In this document: positions 53,658 to 62,415 of the stretch, piece by piece
Layout of the letters: every line of letters begins with the position of its first letter
Position numbering within the stretch: position 1 is the stretch's first letter
NCBI RefSeq assembly: GCF_008367235.1
Contig: NZ_VTZS01000004.1
Coordinates: 62,001-126,000 of the forward strand
Direction: 5' to 3'
DNA: 64,000 bases
Source of the DNA: Pareuzebyella sediminis
GTDB lineage: Bacteria > Bacteroidota > Bacteroidia > Flavobacteriales > Flavobacteriaceae
Made by a program: the position numbers and the translations under genes
The notes under the pieces: model-generated
The model's input: only the letters and a program-made list of their open reading frames with translations
The model's database searches: none
What the model was told of the DNA's origin: nothing

Positions 53658-55064
53658 ATGATGAAAAAATTATTGCTGGTATGTATTGCCCTTTTGGGTG
53701 TTGTCGAGGGGCACGCCAAACTCTGGCTACCTTCTATTTTTAACGACCATATGGTGTTACAACAGCAATCGGAGGTTTTGGTGTGGGGGTGGACTACCGC
53801 AACCGACGAAGCAGTCACCGTTTTTGGTTCATGGAACGATGAAAAAGTGGTCGCGAAGGCTTACCAAGGCACTTGGTCGGTCAAGCTCCCCACTCCAAAA
53901 TGGGGCGGGCCTTATACCTTGACCATTGAAGGGCACGAAAAAATCGTTCTAAATAATATATTGGTGGGTGAAGTTTGGATTTGTTCAGGCCAATCCAATA
54001 TGGAATGGACCCCTGAAATGGGCCTATTAAATGCGGAAGAAGAAATAGCAACCGCCAAATACCCTAATATTCGGTTTTTTACGGTTCCGAAACATACCTC
54101 TACCGCTCCACAAGATGATACCCCAGGAAAATGGGCTGTGTGCTCACCGGAGACCATGCGAAAATTCAGTTCGGTAGCCTATTTTTTCGGTCGGGAACTT
54201 CACAAAAACCTTGCTATACCTATTGGGCTTATCAATACCAGTTGGGGGGGCACTCCCGTAGAGACCTGGATACAACGCGAAGCGATTGAAAGGAACGAAG
54301 ATCTTTTGAATGCTTCCAAAAAACTTGAGCAATACGATTGGTGGCCCTCCAGCCCCGGCCTGGCCTACAATGCAATGATTCATCCATTGCTGAATTTTAA
54401 GATCGCAGGCTGCATTTGGTACCAAGGGGAGTCGAACCGGCAGAATATACCCTCTTATTATAAATCGTTTCCCTTGTTGATCCATACTTGGCGAAAAGCT
54501 TGGCACAAAGAATTCCCGTTTTACTTTGTTCAAATAGCACCCTATAAGTATGACAATCCGCAAGATAATGATGCCGCCTTCGTACGCGACGCTCAATTGC
54601 ATACTTTAAAGACGGTCGAGCATACAGGTATGGCCGTAACCAATGATATCGGAAACCTAGAGAACATTCATCCCGTAAATAAGCAGGACGTAGGTCGGCG
54701 ATTGGCACTTTGGGCTTTGCACGGTACCTATAATGTCGATGGTATCGTACCGAGTGGTCCCATATATAATTCGATGCGACAAACGAAAAAGAATAAGATA
54801 GTAATTACGTTTGATTATGCTGAAAACGGTCTGAAAAAAAAGGGTAATGAGCTTACCGGTTTCACCATTGCCGGAGAGGACCGTGTTTTCCATTCTGCTA
54901 AAGCCAAAATAGTAGACAACACCGTTGTGGTTTCTTCAAAAGCCGTAAAAGATCCTATAGCCGTCCGATTTGCCTTCTCGAACGCCGCATTGCCTAACCT
55001 CTACAATAATGAAAATTTACCTGCCTCGGCCTTTAGAACTGACAATTGGGAAGTGACCGAATAA
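53658..55064 (+). CDS. Sialate O-acetylesterase-like carbohydrate esterase
   Basis: A 468-residue secreted protein (signal ending VVEGHA). The family is the 9-O-acetylesterase / SIAE type: an N-terminal beta domain (LWLPSIFNDHMVLQQQSEVLVWG), then an SGNH core with CSGQSNMEW (Ser113), the block INTSWGGTPVETWI and WYQGESN, and the His-containing DIGNLENIHPVNKQDVG. Members deacetylate many plant and algal polysaccharides, so a sialic-acid substrate is not implied. It begins one base after the triple esterase gene stops, which supports an acetylated target glycan. Confidence 0.88.
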   Translation: MMKKLLLVCIALLGVVEGHAKLWLPSIFNDHMVLQQQSEVLVWGWTTATDEAVTVFGSWNDEKVVAKAYQGTWSVKLPTPKWGGPYTLTIEGHEKIVLNNILVGEVWICSGQSNMEWTPEMGLLNAEEEIATAKYPNIRFFTVPKHTSTAPQDDTPGKWAVCSPETMRKFSSVAYFFGRELHKNLAIPIGLINTSWGGTPVETWIQREAIERNEDLLNASKKLEQYDWWPSSPGLAYNAMIHPLLNFKIAGCIWYQGESNRQNIPSYYKSFPLLIHTWRKAWHKEFPFYFVQIAPYKYDNPQDNDAAFVRDAQLHTLKTVEHTGMAVTNDIGNLENIHPVNKQDVGRRLALWALHGTYNVDGIVPSGPIYNSMRQTKKNKIVITFDYAENGLKKKGNELTGFTIAGEDRVFHSAKAKIVDNTVVVSSKAVKDPIAVRFAFSNAALPNLYNNENLPASAFRTDNWEVTE

Positions 55065-55083
55065 TTTGTAAACCGCTAAAAGT

Positions 55084-57453
55084 ATGAAAATGAATATCAG
55101 AAAATCGATGATACTATTTTGGGTGAGTATCCCCTTATTGATGGTCGCTCAAGAAAAAGCAAAGGGGTATGAACTTTGGTATGGGCAACCCGCTTCGAAA
55201 TGGATGGAAGCACTACCCGTGGGTAATGGCCGTTTGGGTGCCATGGTCTTTGGTGACCCTAATCATGAGCGTATACAGTTAAACGAAGATTCCATGTGGT
55301 CCGGTGCAGCCGATTGGGGCGATGCAGTAGGATCTCCCGAAGATTTGGCTGAAATCAGGGAGCTATTAAAGGCGGGTAAAAATCATATGGTCGATAGCTT
55401 GATCGTGGCCCGATTTTCACATAAGACGATATTGAGGTCGCATCAGACCATGGGTGATTTATATATCGATTTTCAACAGGATAGAAAATTTGAAAATTAT
55501 CGCCGTTCCTTATCTCTCGATGATGCCATCGCATATACGGACTATGTTTCAGGATCTAATGCTTTTAACCAAAAAGTGTTCGCTTCCCATCCTGACGATG
55601 TTTTGGTTATTGAACTAGAGACCACCGATGCTAAAGGTATGGATCTCACTTTGCGAATGGACCGGCCCGAAGACGCTGGAAGGAAAACGGTCACGCTTTC
55701 TAACCCTACTCCCTCTGAAATAAGCATGAAAGGAACGGTCACCCAATACGGTGGGAAGAAAGATTCCAAGCCTTTTCCTATAGATTATGGCGTAGAATTC
55801 GAGACCCGATTAAAGGTTGTCCATGATCAAGGTACGGTCACTCCTCAATCCGGAAAATTAGTATTGAAAGGAGTGAAAAAGGCAAGGCTTTTTATCGTAG
55901 CCAACACTAGTTATTACCATGGAAATCAGTTTGTAGAAAGAAACGAAGAGACACTTTCAAAAGTCTTGGCGCGCGATTTCAATCAACTCGTAGGGGCGCA
56001 TAAAAAAGATTATCATCAATTTTATGGGCGTATGACCCTTGACCTAGGTGGGGAAGAGCAAAGGAAGTTGCCTACCGATCAACGGCTCGAACGCTTTCGT
56101 ACAGGGAAGGAAGATACCGATCTAGCGGCCCTTCTTTTTCAATATGGGAGGTATCTGCTGATTTCTTCATCACGGCCAGGAACCAATCCGGCCAACTTGC
56201 AGGGCATCTGGAACGAGCATATCGAGGCGCCCTGGAATGCTGATTATCATTTGAATATTAATTTACAGATGAATTACTGGCCCGCGGAAGTGACCAACCT
56301 CAGTGAGCTTCATATGCCCTTTTTCGAATTTATGGACAGGGTGTTGGAACGGGGAAAGAACACCGCAAAACAGCAGTATGGGATAGATAGAGGTACCATG
56401 GCGCATCACGCGACGGACTTATGGGCGCCCCCCTTTATGAGGGCTGAACAGGCGTATTGGGGAGCTTGGATCCATGGCGGTGGGTGGACAGGGCAACATT
56501 ATTGGGAACACTATCGCTTCACCCAAGACAAAGAATTTCTAAAAAATAGGGCGTACCCCATCCTCAAAGGGTTAAGCGAATTTTACCTGGACTGGTTGAT
56601 ATGGGACAAAAAGAGTGGAAAGTGGGTTTCGGCCCCGGAAACCTCTCCTGAAAATTCGTATATCGCCGAAGATGGAAAATCGGCCGCCGTTTCATTAGGT
56701 AGTGCCATGGGCCACCAGATTATTTCCGAGGTTTTCGATAATACGATGGAGGCCGCCAAAATTTTGGAGATCGATGATGCTTTTGTTAAAGAAGTTAGTG
56801 CCAAACGCGAAAAGTTGCACCCGGGTGTGCTTGTCGGTGACGATGGACGTATTTTGGAATGGAACGAACCCTATGAAGAACCTGAAAAGGGGCATAGGCA
56901 TATGTCCCATTTATATGCCTTGCATCCTGGTGATGCCATTACCGTTGAAAATAGGGAAGCATTTGATGCAGCTCAAAAGACAATCGATTTTCGACTGCAG
57001 CACGGTGGTGCAGGTACAGGTTGGAGCCGGGCATGGATGATCAATTTTAATGCACGCTTATTGGACTCTATATCCGCGACCAAGAACATCCGTAAATTTT
57101 TTGAGATTTCGATAGCCGACAATCTTTTTGATGAGCACCCGCCCTTTCAAATCGATGGTAATTTTGGATATACGGCGGGCGTTGCTGAACTCCTTTTACA
57201 ATCGCATGAAGGTATCCTCCGTATTCTTCCAGCGCTCCCCACACCTTGGGAGAGCGGCAGTATAACGGGGCTTAAGGCTCGTGGTAATGTGGAGGTAGAT
57301 ATGGTATGGCAAGAAGGTGTGCTTACGCGCTTAACCTTAAAATCCCCGGAAAAAACAAGCTTGAAAATAAAGTATGCCGACCATGAAGCTGAAGTCCAGC
57401 TGTCGGCCAACCAAAAAATAACGTTCGACACCAGTCTGAAACAACTCAATTAG
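55084..57453 (+). CDS. GH95 alpha-L-fucosidase/galactosidase
   Basis: A 789-residue secreted enzyme (signal ending LLMVAQ). The N-terminal beta-domain begins YELWYGQPASKWMEALPVGN, with GRLGAMVFG and IQLNEDSMWSG. The (alpha/alpha)6 barrel holds NLQGIWNE, APWNADYHLNINLQMNYWPA (asparagines near residue 393), the acid region SAPETSPEN (near 517) and FQIDGNFGYTAG (near 692), the hallmark motifs of GH95. The family is inverting and removes alpha-1,2-L-fucose, with some alpha-L-galactosidases. It follows the acetylesterase after 19 bases. Confidence 0.93.
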   Translation: MKMNIRKSMILFWVSIPLLMVAQEKAKGYELWYGQPASKWMEALPVGNGRLGAMVFGDPNHERIQLNEDSMWSGAADWGDAVGSPEDLAEIRELLKAGKNHMVDSLIVARFSHKTILRSHQTMGDLYIDFQQDRKFENYRRSLSLDDAIAYTDYVSGSNAFNQKVFASHPDDVLVIELETTDAKGMDLTLRMDRPEDAGRKTVTLSNPTPSEISMKGTVTQYGGKKDSKPFPIDYGVEFETRLKVVHDQGTVTPQSGKLVLKGVKKARLFIVANTSYYHGNQFVERNEETLSKVLARDFNQLVGAHKKDYHQFYGRMTLDLGGEEQRKLPTDQRLERFRTGKEDTDLAALLFQYGRYLLISSSRPGTNPANLQGIWNEHIEAPWNADYHLNINLQMNYWPAEVTNLSELHMPFFEFMDRVLERGKNTAKQQYGIDRGTMAHHATDLWAPPFMRAEQAYWGAWIHGGGWTGQHYWEHYRFTQDKEFLKNRAYPILKGLSEFYLDWLIWDKKSGKWVSAPETSPENSYIAEDGKSAAVSLGSAMGHQIISEVFDNTMEAAKILEIDDAFVKEVSAKREKLHPGVLVGDDGRILEWNEPYEEPEKGHRHMSHLYALHPGDAITVENREAFDAAQKTIDFRLQHGGAGTGWSRAWMINFNARLLDSISATKNIRKFFEISIADNLFDEHPPFQIDGNFGYTAGVAELLLQSHEGILRILPALPTPWESGSITGLKARGNVEVDMVWQEGVLTRLTLKSPEKTSLKIKYADHEAEVQLSANQKITFDTSLKQLN

Positions 57454-57500
57454 GTAACGTATAAATTGGCCCAGTGCGGCCATTAGAAATACAATTTGTA

Positions 57501-58835
57501 ATGAAGAAACTGTTTTCACTTTTAATGATGGTGGTAGTTGCTCAAGCTAGTGCCCAAATGGAAGGAGAAGTTTTGTCGACCACCGAGAAAATGCAATGGT
57601 TCAAAGATGCTAAACTGGGAATTTTTGTGCATTGGGGACTTTATGCCGTAAACGGCATCGATGAATCTTGGTCGTTCTATAATGGATACATATCGCATGA
57701 AAACTATCTCAAGCAGACCAAAGGGTTTACCGCTAAGAATTATGACCCCGAGCGATGGGCAAAATTGATTCGGGAAAGTGGCGCGAAATATTCCGTGATC
57801 ACTTCGAAACATCATGATGGTTTTGCACTATGGGATACGAAGTATGGGGGATTCAATGCCGTGACTAATTCAGCAGCTAAAAAAGACGTGCTTTCACCTT
57901 TTGTAAAGGCCCTGAGAAAGCAAGGCCTTAAGGTCGGTATTTATTATTCCCTTCCCGATTGGTCGTACGATGATTATACCAACTTTACGAGAGATTCAAT
58001 ACGCTATAAAATAAGCGAAGAACCGAAAAGATGGCAGAATTTCTTGAAGGTCTATCAAGGTCAGCTCAAAGAATTATCGAAGAAGTATAGTCCAGATCTT
58101 TATTGGTTTGATGGAGATTGGGAACACAATGCCGAAGAGTGGGAGGCAACCAAGGTAAAACAGATGTTATTGGCCCAGAATCCCAATGCAATATTGAATT
58201 CAAGATTTCGTGGCCAGGGCGATTATGAAACTCCGGAACAAGGTATGCCCATTACAAGGCCTCAAAGTCCGTATTGGGAGCTTTGCATGACCATGAACAA
58301 TTCTTGGGGCTACCAAAAAAATGACCATGATTACAAAACTACCGATCAGATAATCGGAATATTCGCCGATGTGATAGGCAACGGAGGTAATTTGTTATTG
58401 GATATTGGGCCTAAGGGTGATGGTACTTTACCCGAAGAGCAGGTCGAAATATTGAAGGGTCTGGGCGAGTGGACCCAAAAGCATAAGGAGGCCATTTATG
58501 GAACAATTGCCGGTATTCCCCAAGAGCATTTTTACGGTCCGAGTACGCTTTCAAAAGACCGAAAGATGCTTTATCTATTTGTCAAGGGCGATGCCAATAG
58601 AGAAGTGGTTCTACGGGGTTTGAAAAATAATATTAACCGCATTTGGGTAGTAGGCGAAGGTACCAAACTTGCCCATCAAGTGGTGGGCAAGGTCTATTGG
58701 AGCCAATACCCCGGAATTAAGTATATCAAGCTGCCAAAGCATGTCCTTGATAAACATATGACCGTTTTGGCGGTTTTGCTCGATGGTACGGTAGACCTTT
58801 ATCGTGAAGACGGGTCCGTAATCGAAAGTAACTAG
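57501..58835 (+). CDS. GH29 alpha-L-fucosidase (second)
   Basis: A 444-residue secreted fucosidase from the ATG at 57501 (signal LLMMVVVAQASAQ); a GTG at 57474 would add nine residues ahead of a normal signal and is rejected. GH29 blocks are MQWFKDAKLGIFVHWGLYAV, YSVITSKHHDGFALWDTKYGG and LYWFDGDWE, with Asp204 as the expected nucleophile. GGNLLLDIGPKGDGTLPEEQ closes the barrel. A C-terminal beta-domain ends in LLDGTVDLYREDG. It lies between GH95 and the propeller hydrolase. Confidence 0.92.
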   Translation: MKKLFSLLMMVVVAQASAQMEGEVLSTTEKMQWFKDAKLGIFVHWGLYAVNGIDESWSFYNGYISHENYLKQTKGFTAKNYDPERWAKLIRESGAKYSVITSKHHDGFALWDTKYGGFNAVTNSAAKKDVLSPFVKALRKQGLKVGIYYSLPDWSYDDYTNFTRDSIRYKISEEPKRWQNFLKVYQGQLKELSKKYSPDLYWFDGDWEHNAEEWEATKVKQMLLAQNPNAILNSRFRGQGDYETPEQGMPITRPQSPYWELCMTMNNSWGYQKNDHDYKTTDQIIGIFADVIGNGGNLLLDIGPKGDGTLPEEQVEILKGLGEWTQKHKEAIYGTIAGIPQEHFYGPSTLSKDRKMLYLFVKGDANREVVLRGLKNNINRIWVVGEGTKLAHQVVGKVYWSQYPGIKYIKLPKHVLDKHMTVLAVLLDGTVDLYREDGSVIESN

Positions 58836-58888
58836 AAAATGGTACTATGTCATACAGCCGTAGTAACCTCCTATATTAATAAGGTGTA

Positions 58889-59974
58889 ATGCGCTATTTT
58901 AGAATTAAGGCCTTGAAGTTCATCCTAGGGTGCGGTAGTTTTTTTTCGCTCCTAGTATGCTATGGCCAAAAGCCTGAACCCAAATTGAAAGAATCCTTTA
59001 TATCTAAAAATTTGGATTTTAAAGGGGTGGCACTTGAAGATAGCGACTATACCCTGTGGGGGTGTGCACCTATTCAAGATGAAGAGGGTAAAACCCATCT
59101 ATATGTGGCAAGATGGCCAGAAAAGAATGTCGATCCAGCATGGAGAAAATCCTCTGAAATTGCCCATTATGTTTCAGACGCGCCAGAAGGTCCTTTTTTG
59201 TTTTCGGATGTGGCTCTCAAGGGTACTGGAATAGATACATGGGATAAATTCGCTCCCCATAATCCGGAAATTAAAAAAGTCGGTAATCGCTATGTATTGC
59301 TCTTTATTGCAAACTCCGATTATGTACAACCGCCCCACCCGTCGAACCAGCGTATTGGCATGGCGATTTCTGATAGTCCTTACGGCCCCTGGAAAAAAGT
59401 TGGGGGTAATGGTCAGATACTGTCTGCCGACAACCCTGAAAAATGGAACTACCAATCTGCGAACGGGGTGGCAAATCCGGCCTTTTTACCCTTTGAAGGG
59501 AAATACTTTATTTACTTTAAGACGAGACAGGGAAGCGGGCCTTTGCGTTATGGTCTGGCTATAGCCTCAAATCTCGAAGGGCCTTACGAAATTACCGATA
59601 CACCTGTAACCGCGAATAAGGGTGTTCTTGAAGATGGTACGGTATTTTATCACGACGGATTTATTTATTTACTAACCACTGACAACCATGGTGAAAACAC
59701 GGGTATCGTCGGGGGAGGTACCTTGTGGAAATCTAAAGATGGGATACATTTCAGGCTTGAGGATGCCGCTATTGGATATGATCGGCTTCCACAGTACTAT
59801 GCACCTTATGATGAAGAGAAAGTGGTGAAGGTGTATGGTGCCGATCCTAAACTGGAACGCCCGAAAATTTTACTTCAAGATGACAAACCCAAATACCTCT
59901 ATGGTCCGGGAGGATGGAATATCTATGGAGGTGAAAGAACGGTAGTGTATGTTTTTAAAATTAATGATAATTAA
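58889..59974 (+). CDS. Secreted five-bladed beta-propeller glycoside hydrolase (GH43/GH117-like)
   Basis: A 361-residue exported protein (signal near 8-26). Repeated blade motifs are typical of clan GH-F-like propellers: SDYTLWGCAPIQDEEGKTHL, SEIAHYVSDAPEGPFLF, WDKFAPHNPEIKKVGNRYVLLF, IGMAISDSPYGPWKKVG and VLEDGTVFYHDGFIYLL. Asp and Glu residues in these blades are the likely catalytic set. The exact CAZy family is uncertain: GH43, GH117 and GH130 relatives all fit. It is clearly homologous to the N-terminal half of the next protein. The preceding GH29 and following fusion imply action on the same oligosaccharide. Confidence 0.7.
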   Translation: MRYFRIKALKFILGCGSFFSLLVCYGQKPEPKLKESFISKNLDFKGVALEDSDYTLWGCAPIQDEEGKTHLYVARWPEKNVDPAWRKSSEIAHYVSDAPEGPFLFSDVALKGTGIDTWDKFAPHNPEIKKVGNRYVLLFIANSDYVQPPHPSNQRIGMAISDSPYGPWKKVGGNGQILSADNPEKWNYQSANGVANPAFLPFEGKYFIYFKTRQGSGPLRYGLAIASNLEGPYEITDTPVTANKGVLEDGTVFYHDGFIYLLTTDNHGENTGIVGGGTLWKSKDGIHFRLEDAAIGYDRLPQYYAPYDEEKVVKVYGADPKLERPKILLQDDKPKYLYGPGGWNIYGGERTVVYVFKINDN

Positions 59975-62405
59975 AACCCAACGCGTGTATCTCAACGAAT
60001 TTTCTATCAAATTGCCCGGTCGTCTATTGGTTTTGCCTACGATGATGATCGTGTTACTTTTTGGGGTTGTGGATGCTCAATCGAGACCTGATACACTCTT
60101 CTTCAAAGACCGTTTACAACCGATTTCGGAAGAAAACATTTTTAGTACGGAGGGTTATTACAACTGGGGGCCATCCATTATCAAGGGAGATGATAATCGG
60201 TATCACTTGTTTTATTCCCGATGGAAGAAAGCGTACAAATTTACCGGTTGGCTTACCCATTCAGAGATTGCCCATGCCATCGCAAAGCACCCTGAAGGTC
60301 CTTATAAATTTAAAGAAACAGTGGTCAAAGGAAGGGGAAACGGGCATTGGGATGCTATTACCGCACATAATCCTAAAATAAAATACTTTGATGGTAAATA
60401 CTACCTCTATTACATTTCCACAAATTTGGGAGAACAAGATTATACCGAAAATGACTTGATTGAAACAGCACATACAGGTTACGAACACCCGAATTGGGCC
60501 ATATTAAGGCCTAACCAGCGTACAGGGGTCGCAGTGGCCGAATCGTTGAACGGTCCTTGGAAAAGAATGGAAAACCCTTTGATTGAACCATCAGGACCAA
60601 TTACAACTCTTACCGTTAACCCGGCCATTGACCGGGGTAGCGATGGTAGATATTACTTGATTGTTAAAGGAGATAAACCGAACGAAAAAAGATTCATACG
60701 CAATCAGGCTATGGCTGTTTCCGACTCTCCGACCGGACCCTTCACTATATTGGCAGAACCTGTAATCGATTATTTGGATACCGAAGATATGTCACTTTGG
60801 TACGATAGTACACGTAATTATTTCTATGGTGTTTTTCATGCCCATTCATTTATCGGAATGGTAAGTTCGTCCGATGGCAAAAACTGGAAAAAAGCCACCG
60901 AATTCGCGTTAATGTCTAAAAAGTTAGTAATGAAAGACGGTACGGAACTCATTCCAGATCGGTTGGAAAGACCGTTTGTTCATGTGGAGCATGACGAGCC
61001 GAGAGTGTTGGCCATGGCGATGAAGAAAGGCGATGCTGCCTCGATAATTTTCAGGCCCATTGCGCCGAAACCGAAATATCCTTTACCAAATGAAAGACAA
61101 TTGGCTTGGCAACAGGCCGAAATGGGAGCAGTCTTTCACTACGATCTTCATGTATTTGATAGAGAGGCCTATGGGCAAGCGAACAACCGAATAGATCCGG
61201 TAAAAGATTACCAAATATTCAATCCTTCAGCACTAAATACCGATCAATGGGTAAAAGCTGCCAAGGATGCCGGTTTTACGTTCGCTATTTTAACAGCTAC
61301 CCATGAGACCGGCTTCGCGCTGTTTCAGTCCGCGGTAAATCCCTATAGCATGAAAGCCCTGAATTTTCAGGAAGGTAAGGGCGATATCGTTCGCGACTTT
61401 GTGACTTCATGTCGAAAATATGGAATCAAACCTGGTATTTATCTAGGTATTCGTTGGAATTCATTCTTGGGGGTCCATGATTTTGAGGTGAATGGTGCTG
61501 GGGAGTTCAAAAAAAATCGCCAACGTTGGTATAACCATATGGTAGAGGGCATGGTAAAGGAGATCTGTAGGAATTATGGGGAACTCTTTGAAATCTGGTT
61601 CGATGGAGGGGCTGATAGCCCTGCCAATGGGGCTCCCGATGTGCTGTCAATCGTACAACAGTATCAACCCAACTGTCTTTTTTATCATAACAAACAATTG
61701 GCGGAGGCCCGTTGGGGAGGGTCGGAGTCTGGAAAGGTCAATGATCCCTGTTGGGCTACCTTTCCATATTATTCTACAGGGGCAGGTGAATCGGCTCCTG
61801 CAAGAATTGCCGAAAATAACTTTCAACTCTTAAAAGAAGGGGATCCGAACGGTACCTATTGGATGCCAGCTATGGCCGATGCACCCCTTCGGGGCTATAA
61901 CGGCCGACACGAATGGTTCTGGGAGCCTGGGGATGAAGACCATATTTTCCCGCTGACTGATTTGATGGAGATGTACTATGGTTCCGTAGGTCGTAACGCC
62001 ACCCTGATTATTGGGTTGACCCCCAATGCGGAAGGAGTATTACCAGAGCCCGATGTGAACCGATTGAAAGAATGGGGGGACGAAATCCGAAATAGATTTG
62101 GCAGGCCATTGGCACAACTTGAAAACGGTGGTTTAAAAGGATCGATTTCTTTTGATAGACCAACACGGATTGACCATGTCGTACTACAGGAGGACATTCG
62201 TAAAGGGGAACGGGTACGCAAATTTCGAGTCGAAGGTTTGATCGATGATAAATGGAAAGTGCTTACTAGAGGTGAAAACATTGGCCATAAGCACATTGCC
62301 CGTTTCGATGAGGCTAAAGTGAGACGCCTTAGGTACGTGATAGAGGCACAGACCTTAGCTCCCATAATAAAAAAATTTGAAGCCTATTTCGTAGGCCATA
62401 AATGA
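59949..62405 (+). CDS. Fusion of a beta-propeller glycoside hydrolase with a GH29 fucosidase
   Basis: An 818-residue exported protein; its start overlaps the end of the previous gene by 26 bases (the ATG at 59964 is an alternative). After an extended signal region (LLVLPTMMIVLLFGVVDAQ) come two catalytic modules. Residues about 50-370 are a propeller closely like the preceding protein (SEIAHAIAKHPEGPYKF, WDAITAHNPKIKYFDGKYYL). Residues about 385-720 are a GH29 barrel (FTFAILTATHETGFALFQS, FEIWFDGGADS, Asp552 as expected nucleophile, ATLIIGLTPNAEGVLPEPD). The last ~90 residues are an F5/8-type beta-sandwich. A bifunctional exo-enzyme on adjacent sugars is likely. The GH29 barrel opening (EMGAVFHYDLHVFD) is atypical. 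Confidence 0.85.
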   Translation: MFLKLMIIKTQRVYLNEFSIKLPGRLLVLPTMMIVLLFGVVDAQSRPDTLFFKDRLQPISEENIFSTEGYYNWGPSIIKGDDNRYHLFYSRWKKAYKFTGWLTHSEIAHAIAKHPEGPYKFKETVVKGRGNGHWDAITAHNPKIKYFDGKYYLYYISTNLGEQDYTENDLIETAHTGYEHPNWAILRPNQRTGVAVAESLNGPWKRMENPLIEPSGPITTLTVNPAIDRGSDGRYYLIVKGDKPNEKRFIRNQAMAVSDSPTGPFTILAEPVIDYLDTEDMSLWYDSTRNYFYGVFHAHSFIGMVSSSDGKNWKKATEFALMSKKLVMKDGTELIPDRLERPFVHVEHDEPRVLAMAMKKGDAASIIFRPIAPKPKYPLPNERQLAWQQAEMGAVFHYDLHVFDREAYGQANNRIDPVKDYQIFNPSALNTDQWVKAAKDAGFTFAILTATHETGFALFQSAVNPYSMKALNFQEGKGDIVRDFVTSCRKYGIKPGIYLGIRWNSFLGVHDFEVNGAGEFKKNRQRWYNHMVEGMVKEICRNYGELFEIWFDGGADSPANGAPDVLSIVQQYQPNCLFYHNKQLAEARWGGSESGKVNDPCWATFPYYSTGAGESAPARIAENNFQLLKEGDPNGTYWMPAMADAPLRGYNGRHEWFWEPGDEDHIFPLTDLMEMYYGSVGRNATLIIGLTPNAEGVLPEPDVNRLKEWGDEIRNRFGRPLAQLENGGLKGSISFDRPTRIDHVVLQEDIRKGERVRKFRVEGLIDDKWKVLTRGENIGHKHIARFDEAKVRRLRYVIEAQTLAPIIKKFEAYFVGHK

Positions 62406-62415
62406 TACCTAAAAA

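Noticed and set aside
53658-55064. Sialic acid metabolism suggested by the sialate O-acetylesterase-like gene
   Set aside because: No sialidase, lyase or NanT-type genes; the family commonly deacetylates other polysaccharides.
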